A stretch of DNA of 64,000 nucleotides, from the NCBI GenBank assembly GCA_964473525.1, contig CAYYPK010000011.1, positions 122,694-186,693 of the forward strand, written 5' to 3'. Below are positions 1-10,200 of the stretch, piece by piece. Positions within the stretch are counted from its first letter, which is position 1. Each line of letters starts with the position of its first letter. Under the pieces are notes generated by a model. That model was not told the DNA's origin. It saw only the letters and a program-made list of their open reading frames with translations, and did not search any database. This DNA is from GCA-2687025 sp964473525 (lineage in GTDB: Bacteria; Poribacteria; WGA-4E; GCA-2687025). The position numbers and the translations under genes are program-made.

Positions 1-2
1 TC

Positions 3-1061
3 GTCCACCGCGACGGTGGCCTTGATTGGGCGGGCGGCGAAATCAGCGTCGATCTCGACGATCCCACGGCGGTGCAGGCGGACATCCCGGTCGCCACTGG
101 ATGGAACATCGTGGGCGTAGTGGACGGCGGGATCGATGTTGGGTCCATCAGCTCCACCCTCAACACCGTCTTTGCCTACGACGTGTACAACCAGAGCAAC
201 CCGTACGCCGCAGGCCCGATGGCATCGGGAGACCTGCTGTACCCGTACCAGGGCGTGTGGGTGTTCAACCCCGACGCTGACTACATCGCGTCCGTGACGC
301 AGCTGCGGTACCGCTCCGGTTCAGCCGGGAGCCCGGCTGCGGAGCCACAGCGGCGGCCGTTGCTCGACTGGACAGTGTCGCTCAGCCTCGATACCGCCGA
401 TGGCCAGGCGCGACGCGTGGAGATCGGTGGCGCGGAACTCGCCGACAAGAGCTACGACGCTCTCGACATCGTGACGCCGCCTCCGCCCGCGTCGGCGACG
501 TACGCGGAATTCTACGCGAACGTCGACCACATCGCGGGGAGGCTCGCGCGCAGCATACAGCCCGCCGGCAGGGACGGCGGCGAGTGGGAGCTCACCGCGC
601 GACTCGCGGGTGACGGCGTCATTCGTTGGGACGGGGCAGAGCTGCCGCAGGGCTACCGCCTGACGCTTCACTCCGATGGCGCGCGGCACGACATGCTCAG
701 GCGAGGCGAAGCAGTCTTGGGCGGCGGCAGACATGCGCTCCGCGTCACCCTCGAGTGGGTCGCGCCACGGCAGACGCGGCTATTGTCGAACTACCCCAAC
801 CCGTTCAATCCCGAGACGTGGATTCCCTTCGAGCTGAGCGCGGCCTCCGATGTCACCGTCCGCATATACGACATCGGTGGCAAGGTCATGCGTCGGGTGG
901 ACCTCGGCTACCGGGACGCGGGCTACTACACGGGTCGCGCCGACGCCGCGTATTGGGACGGACGCAACGAGCTAGGCGAACGCGTCGCCAGTGGCGTCTA
1001 CTTCTACGAACTGCGCGCGGGAACAGAACGCAGCCTGCGTCGGATGGTGGTCCACAAGTAG
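3..1061 (+). CDS. C-terminal part of a secreted protein with FlgD-like sorting tail (5' truncated)
   Basis: The frame is open from the left window edge, so the true start lies outside; about 353 residues are visible. The last 95 residues, from about base 780, form a compact Ig-like module of the FlgD/Por-secretion-tail type: NYPNPFNPETWIPF, then a strand pattern ending YWDGRNELGE and GVYFYEL, and a final basic RRMVVHK. In known families such tails anchor or sort exported proteins at the cell surface. The upstream part (residues about 25-250) is beta-rich and not recognised. The tail is nearly identical to that of the giant protein just downstream, so both probably use the same export or attachment route. 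Secretion is inferred from the tail because the signal peptide is not in view. Confidence 0.8.
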   Translation, partial: VHRDGGLDWAGGEISVDLDDPTAVQADIPVATGWNIVGVVDGGIDVGSISSTLNTVFAYDVYNQSNPYAAGPMASGDLLYPYQGVWVFNPDADYIASVTQLRYRSGSAGSPAAEPQRRPLLDWTVSLSLDTADGQARRVEIGGAELADKSYDALDIVTPPPPASATYAEFYANVDHIAGRLARSIQPAGRDGGEWELTARLAGDGVIRWDGAELPQGYRLTLHSDGARHDMLRRGEAVLGGGRHALRVTLEWVAPRQTRLLSNYPNPFNPETWIPFELSAASDVTVRIYDIGGKVMRRVDLGYRDAGYYTGRADAAYWDGRNELGERVASGVYFYELRAGTERSLRRMVVHK

Positions 1062-1287
1062 CGAGGCGATCGGCGCCGCATGCGTGGCGTCACAGTGTGA
1101 GACGACGGGTGGCGCGGCCGGTCGTCGATGGGGCGGGCCCGTCGACGCCGGAGCGATCTGGCCCACTGACCTGAACTCTCAGCCCCTCAGGACGTTTTAC
1201 GCGTGAGCCGAGAGGGAGTCGCTTGCGATGGGCGACCCATCGGACATCCGCGGCAACTATATGTCCGCCTATCGTCGGGAGATTCGC

Positions 1288-4200
1288 ATGCCAACGCTCT
1301 ACGGACGGCGGACGCGCCGCCTATCTCGTGGCATCTCGGTTCTGGCTGTTGCCTGCTTGTCGGTCGTGATCGCTGGCGGCGCCCAGGTGGCGGCCGCGTT
1401 CGAGCCCGCCGACTCCACGTTGCCCGCGCGCGGCAACAACTGGGCGCTGCCGTTCCGCATAGCCGAATCTGTCGACATCGACGCCGACAGCATCACCGCG
1501 CCATGGCTCGGAATGAGTCCGGCCTCGACTGACGACTTCGACCGGTTCCTGGACTTCGTCGCGCCGCCGCCAACGCCCATCGCCGGGCGGCCGTCCGCGT
1601 ATCTACTCAATGTCGCTCTCGACGGCGACTTCCAGACGCTGATCGCGGACATGCGCCAGTTCCCGCTGAATCCGTTCACGACCGTCACGTGGACGCTCGT
1701 GGTGGATAACGCCGCGGAGACCGACTGGGTGGTCTCGTGGGACGCCGCAGGCATCCCGCGCTTGTGGGCAGCCGCGACGGTCACGGACGGCGAGACCGAA
1801 TACGACATGCGCGCCGTCGACAGCCTGACCGTCCCGGCCGGCGCCGAGGCGGTGTACGAGATCACCGTTAACCGCGCGGCGGTCGGCGCCCCGACGCCTC
1901 CTCCCGGCGCGGGTCTGTTTGGGCTGCTGCAGGCAGGTCAGATGGTCGCGGCGAACGTCCCAGACTCGGTCTATAATGGTCTGTCCTTGACGCTGAACTC
2001 CGACCCAGTTGAGACGAACCCAACGGACAGCATCGTCCTCCCCTCAGGCTTCCTGGCTCCCTCTACGAACCTGATGCGCGCCGTGCGGATCGAGCGCGAC
2101 GGTGTCGATGTGACCGAATTCGACGAGCCGATCGAGATCGAAATCTCGTTCGACGATGCCGACCTGTCGGACGGAATCACCGTCGACCAGCTCATCCCGT
2201 TCCGCATTGATGACGACGGCGAGATCGAGATTCTGCGAGTCGTGTCGCGAGGCGAGTCGTCGGTGACGTTCGAGACGTACCGACTCTCCACCGTCGGGCT
2301 GGGCGAGTCGGATGGCAACGAGGCGCCGACGGTGCGTGAGTCGGTCGGCGACGTGACGATCAACAGCCTGCCGGGCAGCTCCGAGGTCGAGCTTGTCCCA
2401 AGCGTGACCACGTCGGTGTTCTACGACGACGAGACGCCCGTAGACGACCTCACGTACGAAGCCACCGTCGACGACGCGACGATCCTGTCCGAACCCACCG
2501 TCTCCGGCAGCCTCGTGACACTTACGACGACGGGCACGGCGAACGGATCCACCGTCGTGACTGTCACCGCGACCGACGGCAGTGGACTCAGCACGTCGAC
2601 CGCGTTCACGGTCACCATCACGGCTCCCGTCATTGCGTCGATTGACGACCAGACGACCGACGAGGACACGCCCATCTCGGTGACGCTCACGGTTGACTAC
2701 GACGGCGACTTCGTCGTGGACGCGTACGAAAGCGAGACCAGCTCCGGCATCTTGTCCGCGGTGGACGCGGACACGTCGTCGGTGACACTCACGCCGTCCG
2801 CCGACGTGAGCGGCTCCACCGAGGTCGTCGTTGACGTCTACGATGCGTCGGACTCGTCGATCTTCACCAGCGCCACGTTCGCGCTCACCGTCGAGGCCGT
2901 GAACGACGCGCCAACGGTGCAGGAAGCCGTGGCCGATCACACGATCTACACCGTCCCTGGCAGCGTTGACGTCGAGCTTGCCGACACCGAGGAGACCGCC
3001 GCGTTCTCCGACGACGAAACGGCCGCGGCCGACCTCACATACAGCGCCAGCGTCGACGACACGACCATACTCTCCGCTCCCAGCGTCTCAGGGAGCCTCG
3101 TCACTCTCACGACGGCGGGGACGGCGAACGGCTCGACGACCGTGACGGTTACCGCGACCGATGACGGCGGGCTCAGCACATCCACGACCTTCACGGTGAC
3201 GGTCGCTGCTCCCATCATCACGGCGATTGACGACCAGACGACCGACGAGGACACGCCGATTTCCGTGGCGATCTCGGTCGACTACGACGGCGACTTCGTC
3301 GTAGACGCCTACGAGAGTGAGACTGGGTCCAGCCTCCTGGCGACCGTAGACGCGGACGCGTCGTCGATCACGCTCACGCCGTCAGCGGATGTGAGCGGCT
3401 CCACCGAGGTCTTCGTCGAGGCTTACGACGCCTCGGACACGTCGATCTACACCAGCGCGACGTTCGGTCTCACTGTGGACGCAGTCAACGACGCGCCAAC
3501 ACTCGACACGCCAGACGACGTCACCATGTCGGAGGACGACGACCCGACCGAGGTGGCCATCAGCGCTGGCAATCCAGGCGGGGGCGACGACGAGGAGGAA
3601 CAGACGCTGACGTACAACGCGACCAGCAGTGATACGACGATCCTGGCGGACCCGGAAGCAACGGTGTCGGGGACGAGCGTGTCGCTGCTCCTCGAGCCGC
3701 AGGCCGACGCCAACGGCGAGGTGACCGTCACCGTCACCGCGACCGATGACGGGGGGCCGGCCGAATCGGTGTCCGTAGACTTCGCCGTGACCATTGACGC
3801 CGTCGAGGACGCGCCCACGTTGGGTGAGATCCTGTCGCGCGCGGTGACGCTGGGGTCCGCGGCGATCATCTCGCTTGAAGTCAGCGACCCGGACAGCGGG
3901 AGCTTCGACATCACCGTGGAGGACGACCCAACACTTGGTGTCGCGGTTGTCGACGCGTCCGCCCTGACAGTCACGTACACGGCCACCGTGGCGACCGGCG
4001 ACGACTCCTTCAGCGTGTTCGTCACGGACTCAGAGGGCAATGTCTCCAACGCGGTAACGGCGAGCATCACCGTGACGGCCATCCCTGACCAGGCGCCGGT
4101 CGTGCCGTCCGACATAGCCATCGATGTGCCGAAGAACGTCGCGACGCAGATCGCGCTCTCGGCCTACGCCGTGGACCCGGAGAGCGGGCCGCTGACGTTC

Positions 4201-7200
4201 ACCATCGCCGAGAGCGTCGCCAACGGCGAGCTAACGCTCTCCGATTCGGCCGCTACGTACACACCCTCGCAGGGATTCGTAGGCGCCGACGGGTTCATCT
4301 TCTCGGTGTCCGATGGCGCGAACACGTCCGCCGGCATCGTGCAACTCAACGTAGTCAACTTCCTGCCCACGGTGACGGCGGAGGACGCCACCACCGAGGA
4401 AGACACGCCGGTTGACATAGAGCTAGCCGTCGATGACGCAGACGGCGACACGGTCACGGTCATCGTCGCGAGCGACCCAGCGGCCGGATCGGTCTCCATT
4501 GATGGGCTCACCGCGACGTACAGCCCGAATGCCGAGTTCAGCGGGCCTGACGCTTTCACCCTCCGGCCCAACGACGGCGCGGAGGACGGCGAGGACGTTG
4601 AGGTAGCCGTCGTCGTGACGCCCGTGGACGATCCCGCGCGGCTCAACACGGTGCGCTCCCTGTCGAGTGTCACCGTGTCAGAGGGCGCCAGCGACCAGAT
4701 CATCGATCTCGGCGGCGAGCAGCCGCTCTACTTCGATCCAGACTCCGAGGTCACTTACGCGGCTGGCTCGTCCGACCTCGATGTCGTGGACGCCACGATC
4801 GACGACACGCTCCTGACGCTTGAGTTTGGGTCGGTGGGCATCGCCGCGGTAAGCGTTGGAGCCGTAGGCGCGGACGAGACGACGACATTCGCCGTGGAAG
4901 TTGTCGCGGGCGAGGTGCCCAATGAACCGCCGTCAGTGGCCCCCGTACGCTCGCAGAGCGGCATCGAGGGCGAGGAGCTGGCCTTCACGCCGTCCGTGAC
5001 CGACCCCGACGGCGACGACCTCGAGTTCTCATTCGTAGATGTTGAACGCCTCAGCACGCCGAACGCCGGAGACCCCGACGCCGTCGTTGAGGTGGACCCC
5101 GACAGCGGTGAGGTGACGTTCACCGTCGAGAGCATCAGCGGCGTGCAGGCCATCTTCCGAGTGACGACGGACGTCACCGATGGCAAGGTCGATCCGATCG
5201 AGATCCCAGTCCTGATCTTCATCATCGCGGCCAACGAAGCGCCCGAGATCGTCGTGGACGAGGTCGTCGTCGCAGCGGTCGAAGAGGCGCAGACCATTGA
5301 GGTCCGCGTCACCGACGCGGATGAGGAAGACACGCACGCTATGTCCGTGGCGGTGAGGGATCACTCGATCTCTTCCAGCGCGCTGCGTGACGCCGTGCGC
5401 GCTTACAACAGAGCCGACGTTGACAGGGACGGCGCCGACTCCGTGAAGACCTTCACCATCACGCCCGACGAGGATCTCGCCAGCACGCTCGTGACACTGC
5501 GCTGGGTCGCCGACGACGGCCAGGACGCTGTCGCCGCGACGACGCAGCTGCAGGTCGGCGAGGACGTCAAGTACCCGCCCGTCATCTCCGCGATCGACGA
5601 CGTCGAGGTGGAGGAAGGCGGCAATGTCGTAATCGAGATCGAGGTAGAGGATCCAGACGCCGAGGACGGAGACGTCGTCACGCTGTCGACCTCCGGCCTG
5701 CCCGGGTCGGCTACCCTCGACCCGACCACGGGAACGATCGAATGGCTGGACATCGGGTACAGCGCCGCCGGCCGCTACGTGTTGACGGTCACCGCGACGG
5801 ACGTCGACGGTCTCGAGGCTACCGCGTCGGTGACCGTCCGGGTCCAGGATGTGAACCGCGCGCCGGCCCTGTCGCTAACGGCTCCCATGGATCCCGCCCT
5901 CCTGCCGGACGCCGACGGCGACGCGCTGACAACGCTGGCTCTCCCGACATCGCTCTCGGTGCAGATGACTGGCCTGGCGGAATTCGCGGTCACCGCGACC
6001 GATCCAGACGAAGGCAACGTGGACCTGGGCGTGCGTGGCCTACCTGCATGGGCGCGCGTATCGCCCGGCGGCACGCCCCGCGAGCCCGTCCTTGCGCTGA
6101 CACTGGAGCCGCCAAGAAACGCCGATCCGTTCACGCTGCTGCTGACCGCAACCGACGACGGCGGCCTCACCGATGAGCGCGCGATCCAGGTACAGCTGAC
6201 GGATCCGCCGAATACGCCGCCGGCCATCGACGACATCCCCGCTCTGACGGTCGTCGAGGAGGAGACAGTTGCGTTCACGGTTACGGCTGAGGATCTGGAC
6301 GAGGATGAGTTGGTCGTCTCCGTGGGCGGGCTACCCGACAACGCGAGCTTCGACGATCCGTCCTTCGAGTGGGAGACCGCACGAGGCGACGCCGAGAATT
6401 CGCCGTACGAGGTGACGGTTGCGGCCGACGATGGCGAAGAGGGTGGCTTCACCGAGAAGACCGTATCCATCACCGTGCTTCCCGCCCCGAACAGGCCGCC
6501 GACCGTCGACGACCTGCCGGATGTCGCCATCGCCGTCGGCGAGTCCGCGTCCGTGGACGTTGGCGGCGCGGTCGCCGACCCCGACGACGACCCGATCACC
6601 ATCACCATTGAGACCGGGTTCGCGGCCTCGAACGTCGCGTTCGACGAGGCCACTGGCGAGCTGGACTTCGTGTCTGACGGCGAGGTCGAGGGAGCGGGAG
6701 AGGGCTTCTATCCAGTCGTGGTACGCGCCGCCGATGACCGCGAGGGCGCGGCCGCCACGACGTTCCTGCTCGTCGTCGAACCGCTGTTGGTGACGGATGC
6801 CGACGCGGTGGTCGTGGCTGCCACACTTGTGTCGCCACAGGAGGGCACCGCGGCGGATCTGTTCGAGTTCTCCGCCATCATCAAGGCTCCCGCTGGTTCG
6901 GAACCGACGAGTGTCGTCCTCGACCTCACTCGCGACGACGGCGCCACACAGGCGCTGCCGCTCGAAGCTACGGGCGACGGCGACTTCGACACGGGCGCGA
7001 CATACTCTGGGGAGGCGCTCCTGGCGCCCGGCGCATACACGTACAGTGTCACCGCCACCAGCGACGACGCCGAGGCGTCCGCGACAGGTGATGGCCCGAC
7101 GGTGCTCCCGGCCGCGGTTGACATCTCGGATGTCGGCATCGACGGGACGACCGGCGACGTTGCCGTGCAGTTCTCCATGACCAACCCGAACCCGGGTCAG

Positions 7201-10200
7201 ACGGTCGCGTTGGCTGTTGAGTTCAGATCCGCGACCGACGACGCTTGGGCCCCGGCTCAGGTCTCCGGCGCGATTTCAGACCTTCGCAGCGGCTCGCACG
7301 CATTCGTCTGGCACTCCGCAGGCGACGCCCCAGCCGCTGGCGGCGAGGAGTACGTGCTGCGGTTGAGCGTCGACGAGCGAAGCGAGCGCACCTCGGACAG
7401 TTTCCCGCTAGTCAACGCGCTCCCAGCGGCCCCGAGCGTGGACCCGCTGGACGCGTCGAACGTCGCGAGTCTCGTCGTAACAGGGACAGCGTCGAACCCC
7501 GGTGGCGACGTCACCGTGACGGCGAACGACGAAGTCGTAGCGTCCGCGGTCGTGGACGCCGACGGGTCGTTCCGAGCGGCGACCTCCGACTTGAGTCCAG
7601 ACACCTACGCCATCCGAGCGGTGGTGTCGGTGCTGGGTCTGACAGGCGAACCGTCCGCGCCGGTCACAGCGATCGTAGACCCCATCGAGCCGCAGATCAC
7701 CATCATCAGTCCAGAATCCGGCGCCGAGGTACCGACGGTCGACCCACTCATATCCTTCCGTGTGGACTTCGGCCTCAGCGGCGGCGACCCCAACCTGGTC
7801 GACTTCGCGCTGAACGGGAGGCCCGTCGCCACGAACCACGACCCCACGACCGGCGTGTTCACCACGACGGATACGCTGGTCGACCAGCGCATCTACCTCG
7901 CGACCGTGAGAGCCACCAAGGACAACGGGCTGTCCGCGACGTTGGGTTGGCCGTTCTTCGTGAACAGCCTCGCGTCGGACATAACGTCGCCGCGCGCGTC
8001 CTCGTTCGAGCCCCTCGGCGCTATCCGGCTAGACACCCCAGAGATCCGGTTCGCCGTCTCCGACGGTGAAACTGGGATCGACTCCGCGACGGTCTCCGCG
8101 CTGCTGGACGGCGTGCCGCTCGACCTCCAGTACCGCCCGAACGACGAACGGTCTGGCTCGGCGCTGGGGTCTCCCTCCGAACGGTTGGACGACGGCGTGC
8201 ACAACGTCGCGGTCACGTTCGCCGACCTTGCCGGCAACGAAGGCACGGCTGCCTGGACCTTTGTCGTGAAGACGCAGGCGGCAGGCCCGCCCCAGCTAGG
8301 TGGTGGGCAGGGACAGGCGGCCCCGAATCAGGCCATCGACCCTGACCTGACGATCCTCGCGGTGACGAACATCACGCCGTACGCCCTCGCGGGCGAGGCC
8401 GACCCCGACTCGCAGGTGCTCATCTCGGTGGATGGCGCCATCGCGGGTGTGGTGCAGCCAGACGGCGATGGGCTTTGGAGCTTCGACGTCGACTTTGCCG
8501 AGGACGGCGCCGTGGAACTGCGCCTTCAGACGCGAGACGAAGTGGGCAACATCTCAGCCCCGAGCGAACCGGTCACGATCATCTACGACACGCGGGCGCC
8601 AGAACTCCAGGTGGCGAACCCGATTCTTGGCGCGCCGACCGGGGCGCTGCAGCCGACATTCCAGGGCACGATCGTGGACTCTCTCAGCGGCGTCGATCCG
8701 GCGTCGGTCGCCCTGGTGATAGACGGCGAAGCACAGGACGCGGGCTATGACCCGTCGCTAGGCGCCTTCGCATACGCTGCTGCGCAGGCGTTCGCCTCGG
8801 GCGACTCCATCGACGTGACTCTGAGCGCGTCGGATGCCGCAGGGAACGAAGCGACGGTGTCTGGGACGGTGTCGTTCGACGACCGCCTGGCGGACGTGTC
8901 AGCCCCGGTCATCCTGAACCCAACGCTGAACGGTGAGAGCTTCGTCAGTGGTGTCGATACGCGGATCAGCGACAAGGCCGCCGTCGTCCAGTTCGTGGTC
9001 TCGGACGACCTGTCGGGTGTCGCCAGGGTCTTCGGCACGAGCGACGGAGCGGCCGTAGAATTCGACATCGACGGCGACGTGGCATCGCTCACGCTCGACG
9101 ACATCGAGGTAGGCGAGCACGTCCTGCTCGTCCGCGGCGTGGACGCGCAAGGCAACACGAGCGCGGTGATAGACCTGCGGTTCGTCCGCGACATCGCGAC
9201 CGATGCGCCGGTCGTGCAGCTTGACGGCCTCACCAACGCTCAGGATATCGAGATCACCGGCGCCGGAGTAGAGGATGGGGCCGAAGTGGTCGTCACGGTC
9301 AACGGCCTGCCGGTGGTGGCGTTCGTCGAAGCGGGCGAGTTCCGCACGGCGGCCACGCGGCTCCTCGAGGGCGTCAACGAGATCATAGCTACGGCGACCG
9401 ACGCAGTGGGCAACTCGGCGTCGAGCGAGCCCGTGCAGGTGACTCTGGACACCACTCCCCCGGACGTCACGTTCCTGACGCCTATCGCCGGGTCGGTGGG
9501 CCTCGGGACGACCGACACCGTGCGCGCGCAGGTCGACGACGCCAGCGGCATCGACCGGGCGGTAGTCGGCATGACTCTCGACGACGTTCCGGTCGATCCC
9601 ACGGTGAGCGACGATGGCCTGATCGAGTACATCGCCGATGAGCCCTTCGAGGGCGGCGACCCGCTCGGCCACTTCGTGTCCGTCACGGTGAGCGACCTGG
9701 CGGGCAACGAAGCGCGCCTGGGCGTCGAGTTCTTCGTCGACAATGTCACCCCCACCATCGAGGGGGTCGTTCCCGCGGACGGCGAGATACTGCAGACGCT
9801 GGAGCCGCAGGTCGCGGCCACCATCTCGGCGCCCGACCTCGACCCGACCAGCATCGAATTCCTGTTCGGCATTGACGGTGAGGCGCTGTCCTCGAAGACC
9901 GATGACCCCAACTTCGAGTTCGCCATCGCGTCTGGGCAGGTCGCGTATTTCCCCCTCCTCGACGACGGAGAGACCTACCAGGCGGTCCTTCGGGCGGCTG
10001 ACGAGGCAGGCAACGTCGCCGAGGCGAGCTGGGCGTTCACGGTAGACATCGAAGGTGAGGACGACACCGATCCACTCATCACGATCCTCTACCCGCAGCC
10101 AGGAGACAGCGTGGACGACAGTGGGTTGGACATCCTGTCCTTCTCCGTCGGCGACTCCGCAGGCATCGGGGATGTCACCATCTACGTCAACGACCCGTCA

